Assembly: GCF_004216715.1 (NCBI RefSeq)
Contig: NZ_SGXG01000001.1
Span: 2,299,001-2,363,000 of the forward strand
From: Cecembia calidifontis
GTDB lineage: Bacteria; Bacteroidota; Bacteroidia; Cytophagales; Cyclobacteriaceae
DNA: 64,000 nucleotides
Direction of reading: 5' to 3'
The translations under genes and the position numbers were made by a program. Shown piece after piece: positions 37,201-46,709 of the stretch (positions within the stretch are counted from its first letter, which is position 1; each line of letters starts with the position of its first letter). The notes under the pieces were generated by a model. It ran no database searches and had not been told where the DNA came from. It saw nothing but the letters and a program-made list of their open reading frames with translations.

Positions 37201-37801
37201 AACTTTCCCGTGCATTTGACAAGATGTAGAGGTCCAGATCTCCATCGCCGTCATAGTCAAAAAATGCAGCTTGGGTATTGTATCCGCGGTCGTTTATTCC
37301 AAAAGAGGCCGCCATTTCTTCAAAAATCGGAGTTCCGTTTTGGTCATTTCCCCTGTTTACAAACAACAAATTGGGATTTGGGAAGCTGTCTTCCCTATTG
37401 GAAACGGATACATAAATATCCAAGAGTCCATCATTATTGATATCCACCAAGGTGACCCCCTCTGCCCATGTGTTAGTGGTTACCTTGGCTTTTTCGGTCA
37501 CATCTTTGAATTTAAAGTTTCCTTGATTGAGGTAAAGTTTTGATGAAACCATGTTTCCCGTAAAAAAGATATCCTGTAATCCATCGCCATTAAAGTCACC
37601 AATAGCTACTCCACCACCATTGTAGATATAGTCAAAATCCAAAACATTAAAATCATCTGTGATGTCTATTTTGTTGTTGAATTCAATTCCCGTATGAGAC
37701 GAGTACAGTAATTGGAATAAATAGTCCTTATCAGTTTTGGATGAACAGCTAAAAAAAACAGCTGTCAAAACCGTCAAAAATAGATTTGAATGTTTTCTCA
37801 T
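34268..37801 (-). CDS. FG-GAP/VCBS-repeat lipoprotein with ASPIC/UnbV domain
   Basis: This large 1177-residue surface lipoprotein has a signal ending in VFFSC. Many FG-GAP-type calcium-binding loops are visible (GDFNGDGLQDIFF, DYDGDGDLDLY, DLDNDGDLDLV, DFDGDGLIDIF). They are arranged as two beta-propeller blocks around an ASPIC/UnbV domain (about residues 530-610, GLGESQKIENIEIIWPDG). Such proteins are often encoded beside SusC/SusD pairs and probably help bind glycan or protein at the cell surface. It is the third gene of the susC-susD series on this strand. An IS element now lies between it and susD, so its expression may be separated from theirs. Confidence 0.87.
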   Translation of the reverse strand: MRKHSNLFLTVLTAVFFSCSSKTDKDYLFQLLYSSHTGIEFNNKIDITDDFNVLDFDYIYNGGGVAIGDFNGDGLQDIFFTGNMVSSKLYLNQGNFKFKDVTEKAKVTTNTWAEGVTLVDINNDGLLDIYVSVSNREDSFPNPNLLFVNRGNDQNGTPIFEEMAASFGINDRGYNTQAAFFDYDGDGDLDLYILSNARESFQRNLSRPRDKSGTGKSNDKLFRNNGNGTFTNVSQEAGILIEGYGLGLAISDINQDGLPDIYVANDFLTNDVLYINNGDGTFTNKIAEMIDHQSFNAMGVDIADYNNDRLSDIIVLDMFPPDNLRQKTMFAPTENYDLYQANLALGYEPQYVRNTLQLNRGNNQFSEIGYLAGIFQTDWSWAPLFADFDNDGWRDLFISNGYGKDVTDMDYINFSKNLGPFTSPEDRRKLQLEGLSKLKEVKLPNYVFQNKKDLRFEDKSSAWGLVQASISNGVAYADLDNDGDLDLVINNLNDKAFVYKNNTREKKPQESNFIKIRLQGPKNNLQGLGTKIFIDFEQAGQGQKLYYEHYPTRGYKSFVEPNAHFGLGESQKIENIEIIWPDGKYQVLHEIAPNQTVEIFYENAKKRENASYEPDGIAYYREISEELGIDYRHIHSSYKDFNRQRLLPHKHSENGPGIAVGDINGDGLDDFFVGGSKGNPGTFFIQNTNGKFSKSELDSDYPYDDMGCLLLDIDNDGDLDLYVVSGGTRYEAGSPHYQDRVYINDGKGKFEIRDGIIPQINFSGSVVTAADFDGDGLIDIFIGGRVVPGQYPKTPPSLILKNAGGKFTDVTQEVCPILSTIGMVTDAIWTDFDRDGKVDLIIAGEWMPIKFFRQNVNGDKITFEDVSEEFGPGQSSGWWNSIYATDMDGDGESEYILGNLGLNARWNANPDKPLKLIAKDFDNNQSIDPIMFQYLGNAYYAVPGRDALVSQIPSWKNRFLIYSAYAGYSLENFFNKTDLENAVSLEAQTFASGFLKKNREGKFEITPLPIEAQIGPIYGILQNGNEILMTGNFFGNETITGRYNGLKGVHFTSEKGRLKPNSLRSSGFLVTGQGRGLALLTHFDGKKLILAVQHDGKLKVFTKNQPEKEQLTIPLDPLDFKLIITLKDGSQRQYEVFHNNGYLSQSSRRISIKPDYGKIEAIDFSGNKRILWKNLSE

Positions 37802-37905
37802 GTTCCAGGGTTGTAATTCTCAATAATAATGAATTTGCCTTTCGTTTAAAAGCGCTCTTGGAGCTCTTGGTTTAAGATTCTTATTTTGATTTTTCGAATA
37901 ATGCT

Positions 37906-39707
37906 AAAAAAAAGGGGCTGTCCGAAAAGGGCAGCTTTTTTTATGCCGCTATTTTTTGATTTTGAAAATCCAATGCCATTACCAGTGATCTTTGATTAGA
38001 ATTTTCCTTTGGAACGTAAAATACCGGCCGACTATTGTAGGGTTTATAACCCAAAGATGATTTTTTAGATAGTTTTAGTCCAGAGTGCATACTTTTAGCC
38101 ACCATTTTTCTCAGATTATGGCCAATTGCCATCAATAAGAACTCTAATTCCACTTTTTCTAAACCAGTGAGTGTAAATCTGTTGAATTTATTATTGCTTT
38201 TCAGCTGGCCAAACGCAGCTTCCGCCTCTATTGGTCTTTTGCTCCTGTGTTCAAGCCCCTTTTTATTCATTAGTTTTTCCTTGGCCTGCTGTTTTAAGAA
38301 GTTTAACCTATGGTTCACTTCGATTCTTCTGTTACCTGTCGCTTTGTGGCATTGTGCTCTTAAGGGGCATCCTTCACAGTTTTTTGCCTGATAATAAGTT
38401 ACTTGAGATACATACCCATTGCTTGAAGTGCGCTTTCCTTGTCCAACATTCTCCATCCGCTGTCCCATGGGGCATACGTAAAAATCTTGCGCTGCATTGT
38501 AGAAAAGATTTTGGGGAAGAAAAGGATTGTTCTTTGTCTTCTTCTTTTGCTCCATGTGGAAGTAATTGTATTTCACATAGGCATCAACTCCCTTTTTTTC
38601 AAGCATTTCATAATTCTCCTCACTGCCGTATCCTGCATCAGCTACTATCTCTTTACTTTGTTTACTATACGATTTTTCAAAACTGTCCAAGTGGGATTTT
38701 AAAGTGGTGGTATCCCCTGCTGTTTGGTGGATAGTAGCATGGGTAATGAATTGATTTTCAGTTGATATCTGAGGATTGTAAGCGGGTTTTAGTTGTCCGT
38801 TTTTCATGTGGTCCTCTTTCATTCTCATGAATGTGGCATCATGATCTGTCTTACTGTACGAATTTCTATCCCCCAAAATCTCCAGGTCTTTTTCATACTT
38901 CTCCAGCTTGGGAAGATGTTCTTCCTGAAGTTTTTGAAGCTCCTTAGCAATCTTCTTTGAAGGCTCTTTTAGCTTTTTATTTATGGCTGAAAGCCGCTCC
39001 CTTAATTCTTCAGAATCAATTTTTTTAGGCAATTCTTCTTGATTAACTTCTTGATTATCTGATAGGATGCTTTCTTCGATATCTGATAAAACACTCTTGA
39101 TCTTACCTTCTAACCTTTCTTTGTGCTTTTCAACTGTCTTACGCCAGACAAAAGTGTACTTATTGGATTTTGCTTCAATCTTGGTTCCGTCAATGTATTG
39201 TACATCAAGGCTTACATATCCCATCTCAACAAGCATTTTTACCACTTCGGCAAACAATGTCTTGATGGAGTCTTTTAAGATTTTACCGCGGAAATCGTTG
39301 ATGGTTCTGAAATCGGGGGTTGAGTTTCCTGAGATAAACATGAAATGTATGTTCTCATTAAGTGCTTTGGCTATTTTCCTACATGAATACACATTGGATA
39401 AATAGCTGTAGAACAGCACTTTAATCATCATTCGTGGATGATAGGCTGATGTACCGCCTCCCTTGTACCTCTTTATAATATCACTGATATCCAAAGAGTT
39501 AACCACAGTGTCAACCAATCGAGCAGGGTGGTTATCAGGGATTTTATCAAAAATATTTGCCGGAAATAATTCTGGACAATTGCCAGTCTGATTTTTAAAA
39601 ACTACCTTAGACATTGTTGTATTTTGTTCAACTCTAAAATAATAATTTTAGAGAAAATCAACAATAAAAAAAGGGTGTCTCGACTTTTCGGACACCCCCT
39701 TTTTTTA
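37906..39707 (-). mobile_element. IS1182-type insertion sequence
   Basis: Terminal inverted repeats face each other: (A)8GGGGCTGTCCGAAAAG on the left (core from 37914) and, reading inward from the right end, (A)7GGGGGTGTCCGAAAAG (core ends 39699). The cores differ at one base. The transposase gene fills the element. The ends run into A/T tracts, so the exact borders and any target duplication are unclear. It sits 20 bp after susD and about 105 bp before the FG-GAP gene. Confidence 0.82.
37941..39614 (-). CDS. IS1182-type transposase
   Basis: This full-length DDE transposase of 557 residues mobilises the surrounding element. The N-terminal DUF772-type region contains YHPRMMIKVLFYSYLSNVYS and TPDFRTINDFRG. 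DDE-domain landmarks are DVQYIDGTKIEAKSNKYTF (first Asp), IVADAGYGSEENYE (second Asp) and RPIEAEAAFGQLKSN (Glu). A CPMGQRM ... CEGCPLRAQC zinc-binding-like cysteine segment lies before the glutamate. No frameshift is visible, so the element may be active. Confidence 0.88.
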   Translation of the reverse strand: MSKVVFKNQTGNCPELFPANIFDKIPDNHPARLVDTVVNSLDISDIIKRYKGGGTSAYHPRMMIKVLFYSYLSNVYSCRKIAKALNENIHFMFISGNSTPDFRTINDFRGKILKDSIKTLFAEVVKMLVEMGYVSLDVQYIDGTKIEAKSNKYTFVWRKTVEKHKERLEGKIKSVLSDIEESILSDNQEVNQEELPKKIDSEELRERLSAINKKLKEPSKKIAKELQKLQEEHLPKLEKYEKDLEILGDRNSYSKTDHDATFMRMKEDHMKNGQLKPAYNPQISTENQFITHATIHQTAGDTTTLKSHLDSFEKSYSKQSKEIVADAGYGSEENYEMLEKKGVDAYVKYNYFHMEQKKKTKNNPFLPQNLFYNAAQDFYVCPMGQRMENVGQGKRTSSNGYVSQVTYYQAKNCEGCPLRAQCHKATGNRRIEVNHRLNFLKQQAKEKLMNKKGLEHRSKRPIEAEAAFGQLKSNNKFNRFTLTGLEKVELEFLLMAIGHNLRKMVAKSMHSGLKLSKKSSLGYKPYNSRPVFYVPKENSNQRSLVMALDFQNQKIAA

Positions 39708-39726
39708 ATTGAATTAAACCTTATCA

Positions 39727-41247
39727 TTAATAACCTGGGTTCTGATCAGCATTTGACAATGCGGAATTGTTGTCGATTTCTTCCAATGGAAGGGGAAGCA
39801 GGACATACCTGGATTGCCAGTTAGGAATAGGTTCAGCCCCTAGCGTATTTTGCTTTCTCCATCTACGGATATCTCTGTTTCTTATCTGTTCCCCTGCCAA
39901 TTCAACCCTTCTTTCGTGCTGGATTGCTGTTCTCATCTGTGCTTGGTTGGAAACAGGATACTTGGCGGTTGGATAGGGTGGCATATTGACATCTGCCCTC
40001 GCCCTTACCTGATTGATATATGGCAGTGCAGCTGCAGGGCCATTCAATTCATTTTCTACCTCTGCCATCATCAGAAGTACATCAGCATATCTGATTACTC
40101 TAAAGTTGATACCTGACTGTACATTTTCAGATTCCCTTTTGTAGATAGTCTGATATTTTCTCCAACTTGCTCTAGCTGTATTTCCCTGAACTTTATCTGC
40201 ACTTAAAACAGAATTACCTCTGTTATAAAGGTCACCAATTTGATAAAAATTATACCCAATTCTGGGATCGTCTTTTTCCGCTCCATTAGATACCCTTTCA
40301 TATTCATTGAATAAGGAAAGACTGGGGATTACGTTTCTCCATGCTGTAGGGCCATATTCTTGACCTCTGAAGGTTACTTCGGCAATTCCATTTCCATCAG
40401 CGTTCCAAGCGCCAGCTGCCCCAAATGCTTCAGAGAACTGTATTTCCCAAATAGATTCTGCATTGTTCTCGGTTTCTTCTTCGAAGTTGTCCAAATACCT
40501 GTCAACCAGTCTATATTGGCCCGAACTGATGATTTCCTGCAAGTAGGGTCTTGCTTGTGCAAACTCCCCTCTGAAAAGATGAACCTTTGCTGCCAAAGCC
40601 TGTGCCGCACCTTTACTTGCTCTTCCAACATCCGCACCGCTGTATGCACTTTTGTTGGGTAGTTTGCTAATGGCATCGGCCAGATCACTTAAAATAAGAG
40701 CATAAACTTCATTTTCAGGTACTCTTGGGTTTCCGTTAGGGGAAGTTGCTGAATTGGTCATCACCGGAACACCTCCCCAAAGTGTCACCAATTCATAGTA
40801 TGCCAAAGCCCTCAAAAAACGGGCTTCGCCAATAACCCTGTTTCTTAAGGCATCGGTTATTTCCTGAGTTGGTCTGTCGGCATTTTCCAATACCAGATTG
40901 GCTCTGTGAATTACCCTATACCAACCTCTCCAGTTGGCCGCTACCAGTGGGTTTGACGCGTCAAAAACGTGGTTCAGTATTTGTGCCCTTTGAGCTTCCA
41001 ATTGTGGTCCACCTGTATCGCAATCATCAGACAGCAAGTCCTGAAGAAAGAAATATTCCCTATTGTATAGATTGTTTGCCTGTAAAGCAGCATAGACCGA
41101 GTTCACTGCAGCTACCAACTGGGGCCCGGTTCTGTAAAAGGTTTCAACCGAAAGCTGATTGGGGTTTATTGGATTTAATTTTTCCTCATCGCAGGCCACA
41201 ACTCCGATCAATATCAATGCCGCGGTTAAGATTTTTTTGGTTTTCAT
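39727..41247 (-). CDS. SusD/RagB family nutrient-binding outer-membrane lipoprotein
   Basis: This glycan-binding lid protein (506 residues) partners the SusC-type channel encoded just upstream. The lipoprotein signal ends in GVVAC. The helical TPR-like SusD body shows family-typical stretches (FLRALAYYELVTLWGGVP; VIRYADVLLMMAEVENE; IQHERRVELAGEQIRNRDIRRW). The start is 27 bp after the susC stop, so the two are co-transcribed. The substrate is presumed to be a glycan, probably sulfated and rhamnose-containing judging by the divergent sulfatase and GH78 genes. Confidence 0.93.
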   Translation of the reverse strand: MKTKKILTAALILIGVVACDEEKLNPINPNQLSVETFYRTGPQLVAAVNSVYAALQANNLYNREYFFLQDLLSDDCDTGGPQLEAQRAQILNHVFDASNPLVAANWRGWYRVIHRANLVLENADRPTQEITDALRNRVIGEARFLRALAYYELVTLWGGVPVMTNSATSPNGNPRVPENEVYALILSDLADAISKLPNKSAYSGADVGRASKGAAQALAAKVHLFRGEFAQARPYLQEIISSGQYRLVDRYLDNFEEETENNAESIWEIQFSEAFGAAGAWNADGNGIAEVTFRGQEYGPTAWRNVIPSLSLFNEYERVSNGAEKDDPRIGYNFYQIGDLYNRGNSVLSADKVQGNTARASWRKYQTIYKRESENVQSGINFRVIRYADVLLMMAEVENELNGPAAALPYINQVRARADVNMPPYPTAKYPVSNQAQMRTAIQHERRVELAGEQIRNRDIRRWRKQNTLGAEPIPNWQSRYVLLPLPLEEIDNNSALSNADQNPGY

Positions 41248-41274
41248 ATACTTTTATTTATGATATTGAGGTTT

Positions 41275-44200
41275 TTAGAATGTAAACTGAATTCCGCCGA
41301 TAAAGGATCTGGCAGCAGGGAATTGGCCATAATCAATACCTGTTCCCAATGAAGCATTGATCCCTGTTCTTACAGCAATTTCAGGGTCATATCCTGAGTA
41401 ATTGGTAAAAGTCAAAGGATTTTGTGTCAGGAAATACACCCTAACTTTGGATACATAACCATTGGTCCATGATGAGATGGCATTAGAAGGGATGGTATAT
41501 CCTAGGATAATGTTTTTGACCCTCATGTAAGAACCATCTTCTACAAACCTGGAACTGGCCCTCGCATTTCTGTTAGGATCACCTGATACAGCTCTTGGTA
41601 CATTGGTATTGGTATTGGTAGGAGTCCATCTGTCCAAAACTACGGTAGAGGCATTGAATAATCTGGTCATTCCTTCGGTATGGAATCTCAGGTTGTTAAA
41701 AATTTCATTTCCCTGCACCCCTTGTAGGAACATATTGAAATCAAAGTTTTTATAGTTGGCAGAGAAATTGAGACCGTAGGTAAAATCTGGCAAATAATGG
41801 CCAAGGAAGGTCCTGTCATTGGCATCGATTACACCATCTCCGTTGATGTCTCTAAACCGGATATCCCCAGGTCTGGAATTTGGCTGACCGGGAACTGTTT
41901 CTCCTTGTTGTATAATCCCATCTGCTATCCAGCCATAGAAGTAGGCAATTGGTCTTCCTTCTTCTGTAAAGGTCAATGGGTCTCCTTGGAAACCAGGTCC
42001 AAAAATGGTTCTGCCGGTTCCCAATGAAACCAGTTCGTTATTGACAAATCCAATGTTTCCATCAATAGAGAACTGGAAGTCTCCTGTATATTTTCTATAT
42101 CCAAGTGTTAATTCTACCCCTCTGTTTTGAACAGTTCCCACATTGGCCACAGGGGCTCCGTCAAAACCCAAGGAAGGAGGGATCGGTACACCAAGAATCA
42201 TTCCTTCGGTTCTGTTATCAAACCACTCAAAAGACACATTGAATTTGTCATTGAATAAGCCCAGGTCGACCCCTATGTTCTTCATTTTGGTAGTCTCCCA
42301 TCTCAGGTCTGCGTTTGCCAATGCTGTGATAGTTCCTCCGCCCTGCAAACTGCCATCAAAGTTGTAGAACATATTGCTGTTGATGGTCCCTTGGTAAACA
42401 TAATCACCGATTCTGTCATTACCGGTTTCGCCATAACTGGCCCTAAGTTTCAAATCGCTCACCGCGGTCAGTGATTTCATGAAACTTTCTTCACTCAATC
42501 TCCAACCCGCAGAAATGGAAGGGAAAGTTCCCCATTTGTAGTTTGGTCCAAATCTGGATCCACCATCCCGTCGAACTGATGCACTGAACAAATATTTTTG
42601 GTTGAAATCATAGTTGATCCTTCCAATGTAGGAGATCAGTGCATATTCGATCAAATTACTTGAAGTAGTCTGGTTTTGTACACCTTGAAGTACGCGAACT
42701 TCATTGGTTAGGCTGTTTTCACCGGCACCGGTTAAGCTTGTATTCTTAAATGTTTGCTGTTCAATTACCCCCAACACATCAAAGTTGTGTTTTCCAATGG
42801 TTCTTTGATATGAAAATTGGTTGCTAAAAAGAGGGGAAACAAAATTTGATTTTGTCTGCTGGATGGTCGCAAAAGGTTGGTTGTTGAAATCACCGGCAAA
42901 AAATCTCGGTGTATACTGATCATTGGTGCCTAAACCAATATCCATCCCCACCAAAAACCTGTATTTGAAGCCTTCAAAAGGTCTGACATCGAAATAGGCT
43001 GTACCTAAGATTTTGTAATCCTGCTGTCTATTGGTTCTTAATACCGCGTTGAGAACAGGGTTTTCCGGATCAGAACCATCCACACGGTCAGGAGACCTGA
43101 ATCCTCCTAAGCGGCTTGGATCTCTTACCGGGATGTAAGGAACTTGTTTTACCATATGTTCCAACTGGCTTCTGCCACCTGTGAAGGGCTCATTGTTCCT
43201 GTCAGAATAGGATACAGTTAATGTCTGTCCAAAACTCACAAACTTATTAATTTTGAAGTCTGTGTTGGCCCTGAAAGAAACCCTTTCAAAATCAGTTCCC
43301 AACATGATCCCTTCTTGGGCAAAATAACCAAAACCAACATTGTACAAAGCATTTTCATTTCCTCCGCTTATGGTTAGGTTGTGGTCCTGGATCGGAGCTG
43401 TCCTGAACATTTCACTTTGCCAATCTGTTTCCACATTGGCAAGCTCACCCAAATTGTCAAATCTTTGCGGAACAGGTTGGTTTCCATTGGCCAGTAACTC
43501 CCTGCCAAAAGCAATGTACTGGTCCCTGTTTAATAGGTCTAATTTTCTCCAAGCTTGCTGGATTCCCACATAAGAATCAAGATTTACCTGCATTTTGCCT
43601 GCCTTACCTTTTTTGGTGGTGACAAGAATTACACCATTGGCCGCTCTGGAACCATAAATCGCTGCCGCAGAGGCATCTTTCAAAACCTCTATGGATTCAA
43701 TATCGGCCGGGTTGATCTGGTTAAGTCCACCTGCAGGTACGCCATCGATTACAAACAAAGGGTCATTATTTCCAACAGTTCCAATACCCCTTACCCTAAC
43801 TATAGGATCAGCACCTGGGGCACCTGCATTGGTGACCTGAACACCGGCAGCCCTTCCTTGAATGGCAGATGCAAGGTTTGGTACGGGTAGGGCTCTGATT
43901 TCCTGGGATCCAATGGAAGAAATTGCACCCGTCACTTTGGCCCTTTCCTGAGTACCATATCCTACTACTATCACCTCGGAAAGAGAGGAAAGGTCTTGCT
44001 CAAGCAGTACATTGATAGTAGATGAGTTGCCGACACGGATTTCTTGTTGCTTGTATCCAATAAAGGAAAAGACCAAAACTGCATTTTGATCCGGCACATT
44101 GATGGAATATCTTCCATCAATATCGGTCGCTGTTCCTAAGGTGGTTCCTTTCACCAGGATATTCACTCCAGGCATTGTTTCTGCACCATCAGATGAAGTA

Positions 44201-44340
44201 ACTGTTCCAGTGACCCGAATTCCTTGAGCAAGCAAATTGCCCTGAATGAAAAAGATCAATAGAAGCAGGAAAATTAATCCCCTATTCGCAATTTTTTGAG
44301 ATGGAGGATTGGCTTGTTTTAGGTAAATTGTTTTTGACAT
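41275..44340 (-). CDS. SusC/RagA family TonB-dependent outer-membrane transporter
   Basis: This outer-membrane channel (1021 residues) imports oligosaccharides using TonB energy. After the signal peptide (to about NLLAQG) it has a carboxypeptidase-regulatory-like domain (GVNILVKGTTLGTATDIDG). The SusC signature follows (EVIVVGYGTQERAKVTGAIS), then the plug (VRVRGIGTVGNNDPLFVIDG, ASAAAIYGSRAANGVILV) and a large beta-barrel ending in an aromatic residue (IGGIQFTF). It is the first gene of susC-susD-FG-GAP. No anti-sigma/sigma pair is adjacent; the kinases at 17-24 kb or an unseen regulator may control it. Confidence 0.95.
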   Translation of the reverse strand: MSKTIYLKQANPPSQKIANRGLIFLLLLIFFIQGNLLAQGIRVTGTVTSSDGAETMPGVNILVKGTTLGTATDIDGRYSINVPDQNAVLVFSFIGYKQQEIRVGNSSTINVLLEQDLSSLSEVIVVGYGTQERAKVTGAISSIGSQEIRALPVPNLASAIQGRAAGVQVTNAGAPGADPIVRVRGIGTVGNNDPLFVIDGVPAGGLNQINPADIESIEVLKDASAAAIYGSRAANGVILVTTKKGKAGKMQVNLDSYVGIQQAWRKLDLLNRDQYIAFGRELLANGNQPVPQRFDNLGELANVETDWQSEMFRTAPIQDHNLTISGGNENALYNVGFGYFAQEGIMLGTDFERVSFRANTDFKINKFVSFGQTLTVSYSDRNNEPFTGGRSQLEHMVKQVPYIPVRDPSRLGGFRSPDRVDGSDPENPVLNAVLRTNRQQDYKILGTAYFDVRPFEGFKYRFLVGMDIGLGTNDQYTPRFFAGDFNNQPFATIQQTKSNFVSPLFSNQFSYQRTIGKHNFDVLGVIEQQTFKNTSLTGAGENSLTNEVRVLQGVQNQTTSSNLIEYALISYIGRINYDFNQKYLFSASVRRDGGSRFGPNYKWGTFPSISAGWRLSEESFMKSLTAVSDLKLRASYGETGNDRIGDYVYQGTINSNMFYNFDGSLQGGGTITALANADLRWETTKMKNIGVDLGLFNDKFNVSFEWFDNRTEGMILGVPIPPSLGFDGAPVANVGTVQNRGVELTLGYRKYTGDFQFSIDGNIGFVNNELVSLGTGRTIFGPGFQGDPLTFTEEGRPIAYFYGWIADGIIQQGETVPGQPNSRPGDIRFRDINGDGVIDANDRTFLGHYLPDFTYGLNFSANYKNFDFNMFLQGVQGNEIFNNLRFHTEGMTRLFNASTVVLDRWTPTNTNTNVPRAVSGDPNRNARASSRFVEDGSYMRVKNIILGYTIPSNAISSWTNGYVSKVRVYFLTQNPLTFTNYSGYDPEIAVRTGINASLGTGIDYGQFPAARSFIGGIQFTF

Positions 44341-44768
44341 AGAAATTGGTTTCTTTATTGATTGGGTTAAACGAATTCAATCCATTCTTTAGGATTTGTC
44401 CCTTGATATAGAGTAAGGTTTCGGTTTCAAGTCTCTTAAAGATTCTTGTTTTACCGTTAAGATCCTAAGGAATAGGAAAAACATTTTTTAAAAACTTTAA
44501 AAAATAAAAATTCTGTAGGGGAAAAGTATCCTGTACTATCATGCATGGCTTAGGCTGATTCCAGACAATATTTGTAAAAAAAAAACAAAAAAGTATTTGG
44601 TATATTTAAAAACAACAAAGCCGTGCAGCTTCTTTGCTACAATTGATCCTTTTTTGGAATTACTTTCTTTTTTAATCGGCTGAAATTAACAGGTAGAACA
44701 GGTAAGTACGGGTAAGAATTTTAATTGGCGGTGTTTATCTTTGAAGAGAGTCATAAGCCCAGAGACCT
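44341..44768. promoter_or_regulatory. Divergent promoter region of the polysaccharide locus
   Basis: This 428-bp A/T-rich gap separates susC (minus) from the first sulfatase (plus), with no gene visible. On the plus strand TATCTTTG at 44736-44743 is a perfect Bacteroidota -7 element (TAnnTTTG), 25 bp before the sulfatase start. I see no convincing TTTG -33 partner. No clear -7 element was found for susC. Confidence 0.5.
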
Positions 44769-46709
44769 ATGCATAATCTTTTTTCAGTATTAAAATTGGC
44801 TATTTTATTAGGACTAATTCCTTTACTTTGTTCTTTTTCATCAGAAAAGCCAATTGCCAAACCTAATATCGTTTGGTTTGTCAGTGAGGATAACGCGCCT
44901 TATTTGGGAGTTTATGGTAATCCTTATGTCCATACCCCAAATTTGGACAAGTTTGCTGCCTCATCTGTTTTATACGAAAACGCATTTTCCAATGCGCCTG
45001 TTTGTGCCCCTTCAAGATCTGGGATCATTACCGGGGTATTGCCGGTAAGCATGGGGACACAGCATATGCGGTCTGAAGTTAAAATTGATGATCAGATTAG
45101 ATTTTTTACGTCTTTGTTGCAGGAAAATGGGTATTATACTACGCTAAGAAGGAAAAGGGATTATAATATTGTCAGAGATGATTTATCCTGGGATGATGAT
45201 GATTGGTGGGATAAGGAAGACGCTTTGAATGGAAGAAAAGAAAATCAGCCTTTTTTTCTTTTTTACAATACCTTCATGACGCATGAGGATAAACTTCACG
45301 GACCACAGAAGATTGAAGAGTATTTTCAGGCAACTTTTTCAAGATTAGGAAAAAGAGCAGTTGACAGTTTAAGACAAACTATTCACGTCATTGACCCTGA
45401 TAAAATTTCTGTTCCCGAATATTTACCGGATATTCCTGAAGTAAGGAAAGACCTGGCGCATTATTACCAATGCATGGAAATGATGGACCTGGAATTCAAG
45501 TTGTTCCTTGATTATTTGAAGTCAATAGGTGAGCTTGAAAATACCATAGTCATTTATGCTTCAGACCATGGCGGAGTAATGGGCAGGAGCAAACGGTTTG
45601 CTTTTGAGACGGGGTTAAAAGTCCCTTTAATGATCAGGTTCCCAGAAAAATACCAACATATGGCGCCTTACCCTTCCGGAAGCAGGGTATCGGATTTGGT
45701 TACTTTTTTGGATCTTACGCCCAGTATATTGAGTATGGCTGGTGTGCCGGTTCCGGAATTTATGCAGGGAAGTCCGCTTTTTGTAAAAGAGAATCAGGAG
45801 CCAAATGAATTTGTGTTTGGGTTTAGGGACCGAATGGATGAAGCCTATGACCAAGTCAGGATTGTAAGAAATAAAAAGTACCGTTACATTCAAAGCTACA
45901 TGCCCCAAAGGATCTATGGCCAGCATATTGACTATCTGTGGAAGGCTCCCCATGTCCCCGCATGGGAAAATTTAAATGCTGAGGGATTGACGGATAACAT
46001 TACAGGACAGTTTTGGAAACCGAAGCCTTCAGAATCATTGTATGATGTAGAAAATGACCCTTTTGAGACAAAAAACCTGGCCTCAGACCCGAGATATGCT
46101 TCAGTTGTAGAGGAAATGCGTTACCTAACAATGGAGTATTTGAAAAGTATTGGAGATCTAGGCTTTGTTCCTGAAGGGATTTTGTGGGAGAATTACCAAC
46201 AGAAAGGTTTGATTTACCAGAAACAATTTTCTAAAGAAATTTTAGACCGATTGATTGAAATGGCATTTCAAGCTGTCAATAACCCAAGTCAAGAACTTGC
46301 TAAGCAACTTTCTTTTGATGAAAATCCGGCTTTTCGTTTTTGGGGGGCCATGGCATACCTACAAAATGGAGAAATGACACCAGAAATCTATAAAGATTTG
46401 ATGGAACTTTCTAAGGATGAAAGAGGAGATGTAAGGGTGATGGCAGCAGAAAGTCTTTACCTTTTGGGAAAGGAATCAGATGCTTCCGTAATTCTGGAGA
46501 AAGAGTTCTCTTCGGAAAATCCATTTGTAATTATCAGGGCGTTAGGTGTCCTCATTAGTTTAAATATGGACAGTAAGCGCTTTGGACAAAGATTGATAGC
46601 GCTAAGTGAAAGGAGGTTTGTTCAGGGAGAAGAGTACATTAGAAAACAAGTTGCTTATTTGATAAACAATAATATCAAGCATGTTGGAACCATTAGCTCA
46701 TCTGAATAA
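44769..46709 (+). CDS. Sulfatase, N-sulfoglucosamine sulfohydrolase-like, with HEAT-like tail
   Basis: This secreted sulfatase of 646 residues has the S1 family signature CAPSRSGIITG, in which Cys79 would be converted to formylglycine. Metal-site residues occur in WFVSEDNAPY (start of the domain) and in YASDHGG. The overall pattern (SEDNAPYLGVYG, GTQHMRS) resembles heparan-N-sulfatase-like bacterial enzymes. The last ~150 residues form helical HEAT-like repeats. The hydrophobic N-terminus is a signal sequence. It opens a four-gene plus-strand series divergent from susC. A sulfatase-maturing enzyme is not in the window. The precise sulfate ester or sulfamate substrate is unknown. Confidence 0.87.
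   Translation: MHNLFSVLKLAILLGLIPLLCSFSSEKPIAKPNIVWFVSEDNAPYLGVYGNPYVHTPNLDKFAASSVLYENAFSNAPVCAPSRSGIITGVLPVSMGTQHMRSEVKIDDQIRFFTSLLQENGYYTTLRRKRDYNIVRDDLSWDDDDWWDKEDALNGRKENQPFFLFYNTFMTHEDKLHGPQKIEEYFQATFSRLGKRAVDSLRQTIHVIDPDKISVPEYLPDIPEVRKDLAHYYQCMEMMDLEFKLFLDYLKSIGELENTIVIYASDHGGVMGRSKRFAFETGLKVPLMIRFPEKYQHMAPYPSGSRVSDLVTFLDLTPSILSMAGVPVPEFMQGSPLFVKENQEPNEFVFGFRDRMDEAYDQVRIVRNKKYRYIQSYMPQRIYGQHIDYLWKAPHVPAWENLNAEGLTDNITGQFWKPKPSESLYDVENDPFETKNLASDPRYASVVEEMRYLTMEYLKSIGDLGFVPEGILWENYQQKGLIYQKQFSKEILDRLIEMAFQAVNNPSQELAKQLSFDENPAFRFWGAMAYLQNGEMTPEIYKDLMELSKDERGDVRVMAAESLYLLGKESDASVILEKEFSSENPFVIIRALGVLISLNMDSKRFGQRLIALSERRFVQGEEYIRKQVAYLINNNIKHVGTISSSE

Noticed and set aside
38231..38734. 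Plus-strand open frame of 167 codons inside the IS1182-type transposase
   Set aside because: It is the antisense of a complete transposase. Cysteine- and phenylalanine-rich residues mirror its codons.
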